This document shows, piece by piece, positions 8,408 through 18,089 of a stretch of DNA of 64,000 bases. The DNA lies in contig JAWKNO010000003.1 of the NCBI GenBank assembly GCA_041391665.1, positions 1,612,001 through 1,676,000 of the forward strand, given 5' to 3'. The stretch is from Bacteroidia bacterium. Lineage in GTDB: Bacteria > Bacteroidota > Bacteroidia > J057. The notes under the pieces were generated by a model. It worked only from the letters and a program-made list of their open reading frames with translations. It was not told the origin of the DNA and searched no databases. A program made the translations under genes and the position numbers. Each line of letters begins with the position of its first letter. Within the stretch, counting starts at the first letter, position 1.

Positions 8408-11400
8408 ATGCGCAGGCTGGTCATATGGATGATCGTTTTTGGAGGGCTTTCCACATCTTTGTTTTCACAGGCTGAAACCCCTTTTGCAAATGCTCCGGAC
8501 TGGAAGGTAGTGACCTCCCAAAATTTTGATGTATATTATTCAGGCAACAATGAAGCGGGCGCCATTCGCACGGCCAAGTTTGCTGAAATCGCCCGATACG
8601 AGATCGGGGTTTTGTTTGATTTTAAACCGACAGAACGATATACCCTTTTGTATGCCAGTGATGCGATGGGGATGATGACTTCGAATATCCGCCAGAGCGG
8701 CCAAAAACTTTCTCCGGGCGTATTTAATCTTCCTGAAAAATATTCGATTGTGGTTCACCCCGGCACCAGCAATGAATGGTTTGCTGAAACAAAAAAAGCC
8801 GTGGCATTGCTGATTCTCGACGAATTTGCCTATGGCCACCGTCTGGGCAGTACGCTTCAGTCCGAACTCCTTTTTTACAGCGCACCCTGGTACAGAGAAG
8901 GACTGGCTGAATACGTAGCTTACGGCTGGACTTATGAAGACGAAATGTGGATGAGCAGCATCGTCAACAGCCAGACCGATATGCTGGAACTCGCCCTTGA
9001 AGGCGAAGGGACGATGAACCGAATCGCCCGCAAGTCCATCTGGCATTTTATTACGCATGAATACGGAGAACAAAAAATATCCGAAATCCTTTATCTGATT
9101 AATATTTCTCACTCCATCGAATCAGGAATCATTGCTGTGCTGGGGCTTACGCTCGATACCCTTACCGAAAGATGGCGGGAATATACGGTAGCCCGATTTT
9201 ATGAACAGGTCAAAAACCGGACAGAAATCGGACAGATCGCCAATGGAGAATTTGTTCCGGTAAAGGGGGAAAATGAATTGACAGGCTTTGCCTATAATAG
9301 CAGCCGGAATATCACCGCAGTATGGCTCAACAAAAATGGCAGCCAATCGGTAAGTCTCTATGACCCGGAAACAGGGCATTTTACCGAGACCGGACTAAAA
9401 TCAGGGTTTCAGACCAATGAATCTCGCTTCTATCAGTTTTCTCCACCTGTCGCATGGGATTTTGAAGGCACACAGCTCGCAACGACGGTATTCAGAGATG
9501 GAAAATATGAAATAGCCATTTTTAACGTCGAGACCAAACGAATCGACTATACCAAAGTACCCGGTGATATACAGAAAATCATGCAGATCGCATGGTCGCA
9601 TAAAGGCAACAGCCTGGCCGTATCAGGCTTTCACGACGGACAGGCAGATATATTTACCGTCAGGGTGGGAAGCAGCGATTTTCAGCCCATAACCGATGAC
9701 ATTTACGACGATCTCGACCCGGCATGGAGTTTTGATGATGAAACCATTTTTTTCAGTTCCAACCGATCAGACACAGAGGACGGTCTGGAAAAGGAATACT
9801 TCCGAAAGAATTTTGACCTCTACAAATACACCCGCACGGAAGGAGAAACCATCGTAGAAGCGCTCACGCTTACACCAGAAATCAGCGAACGGCAGCCCTA
9901 TGCGACCAGTAGTTTTGAATTGGTGTATGTCAATGACGAAAATGGTATATACAATCTTGGGCAAATTAATATTTTCCAGAAATTCACCACCCCGTTCAGC
10001 GATCTCTCCTACGGCATTTACCGGATGCAGACGACGGAGCGAATGATTGCCATCTCTTCACCTGAAGCGGGAAAACTCCGTTTATACCTGATCCCTTCAA
10101 GTGCCTTTACCGCCATTCGGCTTCCGGAGCCGACTCTGCTCAAACTGGAATACTCGGCTATTTATCAGGATCTCATCAACAAAGCCAAAATCAGGAAGGC
10201 CCGGGAATTAAAAGAAAAAGCTGATCCGGATATGGCAAAAGATTCGGCTGCGGCTATCGTAGAATTTTTGAAAGAACAGGAAAAAGAAGCCTCAAAAACA
10301 GACGAGGTGCCGGTGGTAAAATATTATATCTTCGACGAAGATGACGAACCGTACGAAGCCAGAAAACCTGAGCGGAATTTGTTTGGTCAGGTGGAAAATC
10401 CGTTGAAAAACAACCTGAATACCGTTTTTGGTTCCACTCCCAAACCCTTACTTCAGGATGTAGAAACCAGTAGGGGTACGACTGCCGGAAACCCCTGGAT
10501 GGCGAGTTATTTTGGAATGAACATGAATTACGACCCATTGGCAAAAATGGGCATGGAGTTTCAGGTTGGATTTACCGATTTGTTCAAAAACCACCAACTA
10601 GACATCCGCGTACAGCCATTCTTCAATCTGAGAAACTCCATTTCAGACGTACGCTATTCCTATCTGAAACATAAAATAGATCTTTTTGGGGAGTTGGGTT
10701 ATACCAACCGGATGTTTCGGGAGCCGACAGCATTTCAAAACGACTCCATGATTTTCCGCTATGACCAGTTAAGGCTTAATGCCGGAGCCCGGTATCCACT
10801 GTCTGCTTTCGCGGCTGTTGAAGCGAGTCTGGGTTACCAGTCGATCAGACGCAGTGATCTTCAACTATTACATGTCGCTTTGCTCAATCAGCACGACAAT
10901 GTAATGCGCGCCGGTGTAAAATTTACCTTTGACAATACGCTGGAGAGAGAAGGTTTTGCCTACAGAGGCGTACGCCTGGATGCAGGATTTGAAAGTTATT
11001 TCTCCGCATCCAAAACCGACTTTATCTTCCACAGAGCGAGTCTCCAGGTGAGCCATTACAAAGAAGTGTACAATAAAATGGTGCTGGCTTCCCGGTTTAT
11101 CACAGCATTTAACTTTCCCAAATCCCTCCCACAATATTATATGGGCGGAGTGGACGACCGCATTCACCCACCGATTGTTTTTCCAAAAGAGACTTCACTT
11201 GCTGTGCGGAACAACAGCATCGATACGTCGTTGTATTCGTTTCATTATCTGGGATTTATCCAGAATATGCGCGGATTCAGGCCCAATACACGCGATGGCT
11301 CACGTTATCTGCTGGCAAATGTAGAACTGAGAATTCCGATCTCCCGGCTGGCAAAACATTCATTAACTACAAATTCGCTGTACAAATTGGAAATTATTCC

Positions 11401-11656
11401 TTTTATTGATGCCGGTACAGTATGGGTGGAAGGGAATCCATTTTCCAAAAAAGAACCGACAGATACGCAGATCATCAGTACCGGGGTTATAACAGTGAAA
11501 CTTCAGACACTGAAAAGCCCCTTTCTGATAGGATTTGGCTCAGGGATACGCGCGAAGATATTGACCTGGTCTTTGCGTATGGATATGGCCTGGGGAATAG
11601 ACGATTATACCCTCCGGAAACCGATGCTTACCACTACTGTAGCCAAAAACTTTTGA
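8408..11656 (+). CDS. Peptidase-MA-like / TolB-propeller / outer-membrane barrel protein
   Basis: A 1082-residue exported protein. A signal peptide covers roughly residues 1-21. Residues ~30-270 resemble the peptidase MA-like domain, but the zinc motif HExxH is degenerate: the line reads DEFAY at 138-142, followed by a retained EGLAEY at 164-169. Residues ~290-590 look like a TolB/PD40 beta-propeller with repeated WSHKGNS and WSFDDE-type strands. A charged linker follows, then from ~700 a beta-barrel resembling the BamA/surface-antigen family, ending in a terminal Phe as outer-membrane barrels often do. It is probably an outer-membrane protein; its role is unknown. A glycosyltransferase gene starts 12 bases downstream. 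Confidence 0.78.
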   Translation: MRRLVIWMIVFGGLSTSLFSQAETPFANAPDWKVVTSQNFDVYYSGNNEAGAIRTAKFAEIARYEIGVLFDFKPTERYTLLYASDAMGMMTSNIRQSGQKLSPGVFNLPEKYSIVVHPGTSNEWFAETKKAVALLILDEFAYGHRLGSTLQSELLFYSAPWYREGLAEYVAYGWTYEDEMWMSSIVNSQTDMLELALEGEGTMNRIARKSIWHFITHEYGEQKISEILYLINISHSIESGIIAVLGLTLDTLTERWREYTVARFYEQVKNRTEIGQIANGEFVPVKGENELTGFAYNSSRNITAVWLNKNGSQSVSLYDPETGHFTETGLKSGFQTNESRFYQFSPPVAWDFEGTQLATTVFRDGKYEIAIFNVETKRIDYTKVPGDIQKIMQIAWSHKGNSLAVSGFHDGQADIFTVRVGSSDFQPITDDIYDDLDPAWSFDDETIFFSSNRSDTEDGLEKEYFRKNFDLYKYTRTEGETIVEALTLTPEISERQPYATSSFELVYVNDENGIYNLGQINIFQKFTTPFSDLSYGIYRMQTTERMIAISSPEAGKLRLYLIPSSAFTAIRLPEPTLLKLEYSAIYQDLINKAKIRKARELKEKADPDMAKDSAAAIVEFLKEQEKEASKTDEVPVVKYYIFDEDDEPYEARKPERNLFGQVENPLKNNLNTVFGSTPKPLLQDVETSRGTTAGNPWMASYFGMNMNYDPLAKMGMEFQVGFTDLFKNHQLDIRVQPFFNLRNSISDVRYSYLKHKIDLFGELGYTNRMFREPTAFQNDSMIFRYDQLRLNAGARYPLSAFAAVEASLGYQSIRRSDLQLLHVALLNQHDNVMRAGVKFTFDNTLEREGFAYRGVRLDAGFESYFSASKTDFIFHRASLQVSHYKEVYNKMVLASRFITAFNFPKSLPQYYMGGVDDRIHPPIVFPKETSLAVRNNSIDTSLYSFHYLGFIQNMRGFRPNTRDGSRYLLANVELRIPISRLAKHSLTTNSLYKLEIIPFIDAGTVWVEGNPFSKKEPTDTQIISTGVITVKLQTLKSPFLIGFGSGIRAKILTWSLRMDMAWGIDDYTLRKPMLTTTVAKNF

Positions 11657-11668
11657 TCGTTTTCCGAC

Positions 11669-12883
11669 ATGCATATAGCCGTTCTCTCTGATCCGGCCAA
11701 CTTCCACACACAAAAATGGGCCTCGGCACTTCAGTCCGCGGGCGCAAAAGTTACGATATTCAGCTTTTCGAACTTTGTCTTCGAAAAGGTTCCCTGTGTA
11801 CAGGTAATGCCATCCTGGACATTGAATGGCAAAATCACTTACGCCAGCTTTTTATATTCGGGAGACAGTCTGCGATCTGCGCTTGAAAAACACAAGATTG
11901 ATCTGGTGAACCCGATCAATATTACCCCTTACGGAGTCTGGGCTACCCGAAGTGGTTTTCGACCGATGGTGAGTATTGCCATGGGAGCCGATATCCTCGA
12001 ATATCCGCCGCAAAAGGAAATGTCTGCGATCCCGGTTTCCCGTACTTGGGCGAGCAAGCAGACATCGGCCGGGCCGGTACGGAAAATAGTTTATGGACTG
12101 AAATGGCGGGTTTTCCGGCAGCAGGTACAAGATACACTAGACGCATCCGCGCTCATCACCGGAGACAATCTTCAATTGATTCACGCCATGCGGGACTGGT
12201 TTGGTGTGGAAGAAAAAAAGCTAAAACTCAACCGATGGGGGGTTGAGCCGGAAATGTTTGCCGTTTGCGAATCGAAGAAAGCGGAAATCCGCAAAAAATA
12301 TAAAATCAGAGACTGGCAGCGAGTAGTCCTCAGTCCGCGGGGCATGAAACCCGTGTATCAGGGAGATGTGATACTCGATAGTTTTGAGATGCTGTTGAGA
12401 AGAGGCATGCGAGATGCGAAACTCATCATGCTTTCAGCGGGGTATGACATTCCACCAGAGGTCGATAAGAAAGCCCGGCTGCTCGATTCGCAGTTTGAGA
12501 ATTTCCACTACGAACGGGGAATCCTGCCCCGTGAGGAGGTTACTGCCCTCTGGTCAGTGGTTGATGCATTTGTGAATGCACCCGTCTACGACGGGTACTC
12601 CAACGCCCTCGGAGAGGGGCGTTATGCGGGTGCCATACCCATTGTAAATGACATCCCTGCCCATCGGGAGTTTTTGGCACACAACAAAAACTGTGTGATG
12701 GTCAGCCCGTTTACCCCGCAGCATCTGGCAGACGAGATATTGGGGATGATACCGCAAATGGACGAATTAAAAACACGATTTGCGCCGGTCAACCAAAAGT
12801 GGATCACACAACATGCGATGCTGGATCGCAATATCCGCATATTTTTGAGGGATTGTGAGAAGGTTGTGAAGCGGGGAAAATAA
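11669..12883 (+). CDS. Glycosyltransferase family 4 (GT-B fold)
   Basis: A 404-residue GT-B glycosyltransferase. The N-terminal Rossmann half opens with MHIAVLSDPANFHTQKWA. The C-terminal nucleotide-sugar-binding half has the usual glutamate-rich segment in NALGEGRYAGAIPIVNDIPA near residue 310-330. The acceptor and sugar cannot be told from sequence; cell-surface polysaccharide synthesis is the likely setting. It follows the outer-membrane barrel gene by 12 bases and ends just before a perfect bidirectional hairpin. Confidence 0.82.
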   Translation: MHIAVLSDPANFHTQKWASALQSAGAKVTIFSFSNFVFEKVPCVQVMPSWTLNGKITYASFLYSGDSLRSALEKHKIDLVNPINITPYGVWATRSGFRPMVSIAMGADILEYPPQKEMSAIPVSRTWASKQTSAGPVRKIVYGLKWRVFRQQVQDTLDASALITGDNLQLIHAMRDWFGVEEKKLKLNRWGVEPEMFAVCESKKAEIRKKYKIRDWQRVVLSPRGMKPVYQGDVILDSFEMLLRRGMRDAKLIMLSAGYDIPPEVDKKARLLDSQFENFHYERGILPREEVTALWSVVDAFVNAPVYDGYSNALGEGRYAGAIPIVNDIPAHREFLAHNKNCVMVSPFTPQHLADEILGMIPQMDELKTRFAPVNQKWITQHAMLDRNIRIFLRDCEKVVKRGK

Positions 12884-12886
12884 AAA

Positions 12887-12907
12887 AAGCCGGCCATTGG
12901 CCGGCTT
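12887..12907. terminator. Bidirectional terminator between convergent genes
   Basis: AAGCCGGCC and GGCCGGCTT form a perfect 9-bp stem around ATT, with an A run on the left and a T-containing flank on the right. It lies between the 3' ends of the convergent glycosyltransferase and outer-membrane protein genes and can serve both. Confidence 0.85.
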
Positions 12908-12927
12908 CTCAGTCAAACGCTTTATTC

Positions 12928-13851
12928 TCAAAAATCTATGATATTAATCCCGGCCACAAGCGTCTGCGTCTGGGGGGATATACCTTCATCAAAGAGTGTG
13001 CTCAGGTTGTACATGGCGTAGATGTCAAACCATTTGAAATCCAATCTTGCCATCAGACCATAACGGAAAGGATTGAGGTTGTAATCGCCATCTACTTTTA
13101 CTTTTCCCAATTCGCTGCTTACCTGCTTGGTCCATGATTTCCACAGAATACCACCATACACCCCGAATGACATACTCACACCATCATCGCCTCCCGGATC
13201 AGTATTGATATTGAGGAGCAGCGGAACCTGTACATAACGAGCCGTCAGTTTGTTTTTGTCAAAGCTTATACCGGTTGTGTCAATGTCCAGCGATTCTGTG
13301 CCTTCGCGAAGGGTAATATCATTGACAAAATAATAGTTGCTCCAGTCAACCGTAACCGCTGCCTTAAGGTTTACCACACCCCGAACCATACTTACCGTAG
13401 TAGGCAGAAAGTGCAGTGCTACGTGCGATCCGGGGCGGAAAGCTTTCAGTTCCAGCGCAGGATTGCCAGCAGCATCTACGCCATATTTGTTGTCAACAAA
13501 ATAGTCGGTATGGCCCAAATCGAATGCGAGAAAACCAACGTCAGAATATTTTTTCTTAGACTCTTTTTTCTCGTAGTCGGGATTCCAGTCTTCGTCGTCA
13601 TCAGAATCTTCATCATCATCCCAGTCGTCATCAGACGATTTTTTGACTTCCAGTTTTTTGCCTTCATCGTCGGAGATGATGATGAATTTGCGTTTTCCCA
13701 GCAGAATCTCAGTAGTATCACTGGTGATGATAATGGTTTCTTTGTCTCCCTCATTTTCAGGAGTTTCAGTCTGAGCCATTGCGACAAAACCTGTCATCAG
13801 CAAAGCCAGCAGGAGGCTGAATGATTTTGTAATATCCATTTTCCGTTTCAT
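12928..13851 (-). CDS. Outer-membrane beta-barrel protein with acidic linker
   Basis: A 307-residue exported protein. A signal peptide (LLALLMTGFVAMAQ) is followed by a short soluble stretch and then, around residues 73-95, a very acidic segment dominated by Asp and Glu (SSDDDWDDDEDSDDDEDW). The C-terminal ~200 residues alternate in the manner of a PorT/OmpW-like barrel and end in IIDF. The acidic run may bind calcium or act as a charged periplasmic or extracellular linker. It is the last gene of the sigma / anti-sigma operon, starting 3 bases after the anti-sigma-like gene, so it is probably a target or sensor linked to that regulator. Confidence 0.75.
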   Translation of the reverse strand: MKRKMDITKSFSLLLALLMTGFVAMAQTETPENEGDKETIIITSDTTEILLGKRKFIIISDDEGKKLEVKKSSDDDWDDDEDSDDDEDWNPDYEKKESKKKYSDVGFLAFDLGHTDYFVDNKYGVDAAGNPALELKAFRPGSHVALHFLPTTVSMVRGVVNLKAAVTVDWSNYYFVNDITLREGTESLDIDTTGISFDKNKLTARYVQVPLLLNINTDPGGDDGVSMSFGVYGGILWKSWTKQVSSELGKVKVDGDYNLNPFRYGLMARLDFKWFDIYAMYNLSTLFDEGISPQTQTLVAGINIIDF

Positions 13852-13854
13852 AAT

Positions 13855-14652
13855 TTACAGTTGTTTGACGACGCGTTTGTGCGTCTTTTTAGTAATCCTC
13901 AGGTTAAAAATATCTACTTGGTAAGTTTTCGTTTCACCGTCAGGGCCTTTTTCCTGATACACATCAATCGGCGAATTTTTCCATTTTTCAAGGGTATTGG
14001 AAGCAAATGATACCGCATCCTCAACCTTCAGTTCGTTTAGATTGATCGTATTGTGAGAAGAAGTGATATCCTGATGGATAGGCTGATTATTTTTTCTGAC
14101 CGGTGTTTTCACCTTTGCCGGAGCCGTTGCGGGAAGCGGGCTGGCTGTAAGGGGAGAAAATCCCGGGTTGTTGAGTGTTTCTATATTAAGAGAAGCAAAG
14201 TTTTCATCAATCTGTTTTTTGGCCGGAGAAACATCTTTTTGAGAAGAATCTTTCGCAAGCTGCTTCAACGATTTTTTTTCGGGAGCGCCCATGCCTGTTT
14301 TTTGAAACTGAGGCGCTCTTTCTATGACATTATCGGGCAAACTTTCCGGTGTATGCGGGTCATCGGTCAACTGAGGTTCCGGGGTAATTGTACCAGAACC
14401 GGGTACAGAGTCTGTTTCAGCGATGGGCGAAGTGTTGTTTTGTGTGGAAGAGGGCTGATCGAGCAACCAAAAGAGGCTGAAAAAAAGAATCGCCACTGAG
14501 GCTGCAACCGCTGCATACATCCACCAGGCTGCACGACGCTTGCGTCCGGGATGAATTTCTGCTTCGATGGCCAGCCAGAGGTCGGCACCCGGGTCCTCCT
14601 CATAATGCTCAAACTTTGGTTTAAGCAGGCCTTTGATATCTTTTTCTTCCAT
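13855..14652 (-). CDS. Anti-sigma-factor-like single-pass membrane protein
   Basis: A 265-residue protein with a cytoplasmic N-terminus of about 40 residues, one membrane segment at about residues 43-64 (AAVAASVAILFFSLFWLL), and a long proline/serine-rich periplasmic part. It lies directly after an ECF sigma factor gene and before a barrel protein, the usual place of a membrane anti-sigma factor. The N-terminal segment lacks the clear zinc-binding ZAS motif. The role is inferred from position and topology rather than from family identity. Confidence 0.65.
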   Translation of the reverse strand: MEEKDIKGLLKPKFEHYEEDPGADLWLAIEAEIHPGRKRRAAWWMYAAVAASVAILFFSLFWLLDQPSSTQNNTSPIAETDSVPGSGTITPEPQLTDDPHTPESLPDNVIERAPQFQKTGMGAPEKKSLKQLAKDSSQKDVSPAKKQIDENFASLNIETLNNPGFSPLTASPLPATAPAKVKTPVRKNNQPIHQDITSSHNTINLNELKVEDAVSFASNTLEKWKNSPIDVYQEKGPDGETKTYQVDIFNLRITKKTHKRVVKQL

Positions 14653-14666
14653 AGTTTACAATCATT

Positions 14667-15227
14667 CTACTCACTGCCGGTCTCACTCATATTCAAATAT
14701 TCTATTCGGTCCTGTAACAGCTTTTTTGCGCGTGAAAGCTGCGACTTGGAAGTTCCTGCAGAGATATTCAACATCTCTGCGATCTCCTGATGCGAAAATC
14801 CTTCGATCGCATACAGATTAAACACGGTCCGATACCCCACGGGCAATTGCCTGATCAACCCCATAATCTCCTCTCTTGAAAGCGACTCCAGCATATCTGT
14901 ATTCAGATGTACCTGCCGGGCCTCTTCTATGTCAACCATAAAATAGCGGGAGTTGCGGCGGTAATGTTCGATCGAAGTATGTACCATTATCCTCCGTATC
15001 CAGCCTTCAAATGATCCCTTCCCTTCAAAAGAGGATATATATTTAAAGACCTTGATAAAGCCTTCCTGCAGAATATCTTTTGCATCGTCGTGATTGTCTG
15101 TATATCTAAGACATACACCAAACATCAACCTGTGATAGTGCTGATATAATGCCCGCTGGTAAACGGGTTCCCCACGTTTACATCCTTCGACCAGCTCTGC
15201 CTCTGAATATTTGGAAGCAACTATCAT
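14667..15227 (-). CDS. ECF-type RNA polymerase sigma factor
   Basis: A 186-residue sigma-70-family protein with region 2 (DNHDDAKDILQEGFIKVFKY, FEGWIRRIMVHTSIEHYRR) and region 4 (LPVGYRTVFNLYAIEGFSHQ followed by EIAEMLNISAGTSKSQLSRA). It belongs to the ECF group that pairs with membrane anti-sigma factors in Bacteroidota. The next two genes on the same strand are a single-pass membrane protein and a barrel protein, giving an apparent envelope-stress or surface-sensing operon. A likely promoter with -33 TTG and -7 TATAATTG lies about 30 bases upstream. Confidence 0.9.
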   Translation of the reverse strand: MIVASKYSEAELVEGCKRGEPVYQRALYQHYHRLMFGVCLRYTDNHDDAKDILQEGFIKVFKYISSFEGKGSFEGWIRRIMVHTSIEHYRRNSRYFMVDIEEARQVHLNTDMLESLSREEIMGLIRQLPVGYRTVFNLYAIEGFSHQEIAEMLNISAGTSKSQLSRAKKLLQDRIEYLNMSETGSE

Positions 15228-15257
15228 GTAAAGTTTTTATCAGGCTATCTTATTTTG

Positions 15258-15288
15258 CAATTATAAAGGGTAGATGAAGGGGAACCAA
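15258..15288 (-). promoter_or_regulatory. Likely promoter of the ECF sigma operon
   Basis: Reading the minus strand, a TTG (15288-15286) is followed after 20 bases by TATAATTG (15265-15258), one mismatch from the Bacteroidota -7 consensus TAnnTTTG with the expected spacing. The sigma start codon lies 30 bases further on. Confidence 0.5.
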
Positions 15289-15335
15289 AAAGGGTTGCAT
15301 CGGGTAAAAAAAAAATTCTCCTAAAAAATCTTCCG

Positions 15336-15343
15336 TATAATTG
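15336..15343 (+). promoter_or_regulatory. Possible -7 element before the aminotransferase
   Basis: TATAATTG, the same sequence as the -7 box of the divergent sigma operon, followed by the aminotransferase ATG 26 bases on. No -33 TTG is present at the right distance, so it is a weak call. Confidence 0.35.
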
Positions 15344-15368
15344 CACCATACTAAAAACACCTCCTGCT

Positions 15369-16535
15369 ATGCCAATGCCTTCTGATCGTATGCAACGGGT
15401 TCAACCACCCATTATCCCCGTTATCGCCGAACTCATCCAGGCTTTTCCCGGTACCATCTCTCTGGGACAAGGGGTGGTTTATTATGGGCCTCCGGAAGAA
15501 TCGTTGCGAAAGATCAAGGAATTTTACGCTTCCTCCAACAACCACAAATATCAGGCTGTAGAAGGTATCGCACCGCTGCTCAAAGTAATATCGGAAAAAC
15601 TGCGCACCGAAAACGGAATCGCCATTGATGACAGTAACCGCCTGGTTGTTTCCGCCGGGGGGAATATGGGATTTTCCCACGCTATCCTTGCGATTACTGA
15701 TCCGGGAGATGAAATCATTCTGCCCGTGCCCTATTATTTCAACCACGAAATGGCGATTTCCATTGCAGGTTGTACTCCGGTACTTGTGCCTACAGATGCC
15801 AACTATCAGCTTCAGCCTGAATTGATACGAAAGGCCATCACCCCCCGCACCAAAGCGATTGTCACCGTTTCTCCCAATAATCCGGCAGGTGTGGTTTATC
15901 CCGAAAAAAGCCTCCGGCTCATCAATGATCTCTGCCGGGAAAATAATATTTTCCATATCAGTGATGAGGCCTACGAATATTTTAACTTCGACTATCACAA
16001 ACATTTTTCCGCAGCATCTATTCCTCAAAGTGCAGGACATACCATTTCGCTGTTTTCACTTTCCAAGGCTTACGGTTTTGCCAGTTGGCGAATTGGTTAT
16101 ATGGTTATTCCGGCGCACTTGTTTGAGTCTGTCAGGAAAATTCAGGATACCCAGTTGATCTGTCCGCCCGTGATCTCACAGTTTGCCGCCGTAGGGGCAA
16201 TGGAAGCTGGAAAAGCATATTTTAATGAAAAGTTTGGGGTTATTCGCAAATCGCGGGAAATCTTCCATGAAGCGCTACATGAAATTAGAGACATTTGCGA
16301 ATCTCCCCGCACCTCTGGTGCTTTTTATTCGCTGATCAAACCCAAAACTCGCCTGTCCTCACTGGCCCTGGCTGAGCGGCTGATCCGCGAATTCAGGGTA
16401 GCAGTGATTCCGGGAGAAGCTTTTGGAATGGAAGATGAATGCGGACTTCGCGTGTCCTTTGGCGCTGTGGACGAAACCACTGCCCGGGAAGGAATCGGCA
16501 GACTGGTAAAGGGCCTGACGGAAATTGTGGGATAA
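15369..16535 (+). CDS. PLP-dependent aminotransferase, class I/II
   Basis: A 388-residue fold-type I aminotransferase. Visible cofactor residues are Asn171 in SPNNPAG, Asp199 in ISDEAYE, the Schiff-base Lys233 in SLSKAYGFASWR, and a C-terminal Arg in GLRVSFG. This arrangement matches aspartate/aromatic-type aminotransferases; the amino donor cannot be fixed. It diverges from the ECF sigma operon and is followed after 23 bases by a sulfatase on the same strand. Confidence 0.87.
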   Translation: MPMPSDRMQRVQPPIIPVIAELIQAFPGTISLGQGVVYYGPPEESLRKIKEFYASSNNHKYQAVEGIAPLLKVISEKLRTENGIAIDDSNRLVVSAGGNMGFSHAILAITDPGDEIILPVPYYFNHEMAISIAGCTPVLVPTDANYQLQPELIRKAITPRTKAIVTVSPNNPAGVVYPEKSLRLINDLCRENNIFHISDEAYEYFNFDYHKHFSAASIPQSAGHTISLFSLSKAYGFASWRIGYMVIPAHLFESVRKIQDTQLICPPVISQFAAVGAMEAGKAYFNEKFGVIRKSREIFHEALHEIRDICESPRTSGAFYSLIKPKTRLSSLALAERLIREFRVAVIPGEAFGMEDECGLRVSFGAVDETTAREGIGRLVKGLTEIVG

Positions 16536-16558
16536 ACAACAGATAAATCCTTGTTGTT

Positions 16559-17980
16559 ATGAATAAATGGTTTTTCCTCCTCCTCATGGTTTTTGTTGCC
16601 TGCAAACCCAGTCAGCAGAAATCAGCGCAAACAGCCATAGATTCCCGCCCAAATATCATCGTGATTGTCGCCGATGATCACGGGAAAGATGCTATTGGTA
16701 TTTATGGAAACAGCGTCATCAAGACGCCGGGGATAGATCGTCTCGGACACACAGGCACGCGCTTTACCCGCGCATTCTGCACAACAGCCAGTTGTAGTGC
16801 CAGCCGTTCTGTTATTCTCTCCGGCATGCAAAATCACGCCAATGGGCAGTACGGCCATTCCCACGACTTTCACCATTTCAGCTCGTTTGAGAATATACGC
16901 AGCCTCCCGGTAAGACTGGAAGAAGCTGGGTATCGCACCGGGCAGATTGGCAAATACCATGTAAGTCCGGAGTCTGTTTATCATTTCCAGGAGCGATTTG
17001 AAGCTGACAGCCGCAGTCCGGTAGTCATGGCCAATACCGTAGAAGATTTTATCAAGGCAGATGAGCAGCAACCATTTTTCCTCTATTTCTGTTTTTCGGA
17101 TCCACACAGAGGTGGCGGATTCGCAGAAGAACTTCCCTACCAGCCCGACAGATTTGGCAACCGTCCCGGAAGTTATCCCGGCGTTACGGAAGTTACATAC
17201 AGTCCCGATGAGGTTATTGTCCCGCCGTTTCTTCCCAATACACCCGAAACACGCGCCGAAATTGCCCAATACTATCAGTCGGTTTCCCGACTCGATCAGG
17301 GCGTAAGCCGCCTGCTGGATATATTGCAGGAATCAGGAAAATTTGACAATACCCTGGTCATGTATATTTCTGACAACGGCATGGCTTTCCCCGGAGCGAA
17401 AACGACCCTTTATGAAGCAGGCATGCAACTGCCCTGCATCATCAAAATGCCCGGGCAGACAGCAGAGTCTGTATCAGATGCCATGATTAGCTGGACTGAT
17501 ATTACCCCAACGCTGGTTGACATCGCAAAAGCACCGCTGGACTCTGCGATTCAGGGCATTTCGCTCGTGGATCATCTCACAAATGGAACACCCCTGGAGC
17601 GAACTGCCGTGTATGCTTCCCATACTTTTCACGAAATAACCATGTATTATCCCATGCGGGTGGTCAGAGGAGAGCGGTATAAACTGATTATGAACCTCGC
17701 TTCCGGCCTCGAGTACCCATTTTCCACTGACCTTTACGAATCCAAAACCTGGCAGAGCATAAAGAGCCGGAATCTCAGCAAAATCGGAGGAAAGGACATA
17801 AGCAGTTTTCTCCACCGCCCGGAGTTTGAGCTGTATGATATTCAGACAGATCCGTGGGAAACAACAAATCTGGCAGACAACCTCCAGTACAGCGAGTTGT
17901 TGAGCAGCATGAAGGTTTCGCTCAAACAGTTTCAGGAAAATACCGGCGACCCCTGGATCTATAAGTGGACGTATGAGTGA
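16559..17980 (+). CDS. Lipoprotein sulfatase (type I, formylglycine)
   Basis: A 473-residue sulfatase with a lipoprotein signal (VFVAC, Cys15), placing it in the envelope. The metal-binding Asp pair is in VADDHG (residues 39-40). The modified cysteine is Cys79 in the C-x-A-x-R motif (CSASRS), so it needs a formylglycine-generating enzyme encoded elsewhere. Later SDPHRGG and ISDNGMA complete the active site. It resembles heparan N-sulfatase-like and other polysaccharide sulfatases; the substrate is probably a sulfated glycan, inferred from the family. It is the last gene before the accessory island. Confidence 0.88.
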   Translation: MNKWFFLLLMVFVACKPSQQKSAQTAIDSRPNIIVIVADDHGKDAIGIYGNSVIKTPGIDRLGHTGTRFTRAFCTTASCSASRSVILSGMQNHANGQYGHSHDFHHFSSFENIRSLPVRLEEAGYRTGQIGKYHVSPESVYHFQERFEADSRSPVVMANTVEDFIKADEQQPFFLYFCFSDPHRGGGFAEELPYQPDRFGNRPGSYPGVTEVTYSPDEVIVPPFLPNTPETRAEIAQYYQSVSRLDQGVSRLLDILQESGKFDNTLVMYISDNGMAFPGAKTTLYEAGMQLPCIIKMPGQTAESVSDAMISWTDITPTLVDIAKAPLDSAIQGISLVDHLTNGTPLERTAVYASHTFHEITMYYPMRVVRGERYKLIMNLASGLEYPFSTDLYESKTWQSIKSRNLSKIGGKDISSFLHRPEFELYDIQTDPWETTNLADNLQYSELLSSMKVSLKQFQENTGDPWIYKWTYE

Positions 17981-18089
17981 CACCCTCAAAAATGCCCGAA
18001 AAATATAAGCTATCAGATACGCTGTCTTCCACGAAAGATTGGGGACCACCTCAAAAGACCCAACAATCCCCAGGGTGGAGAAACATCAA

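Noticed and set aside
13411..13824. Plus-strand open frame of 137 codons opposite the acidic barrel protein
   Set aside because: It is the antisense of the Asp/Glu-rich and signal-peptide region, which makes hydrophobic codons by complementarity.
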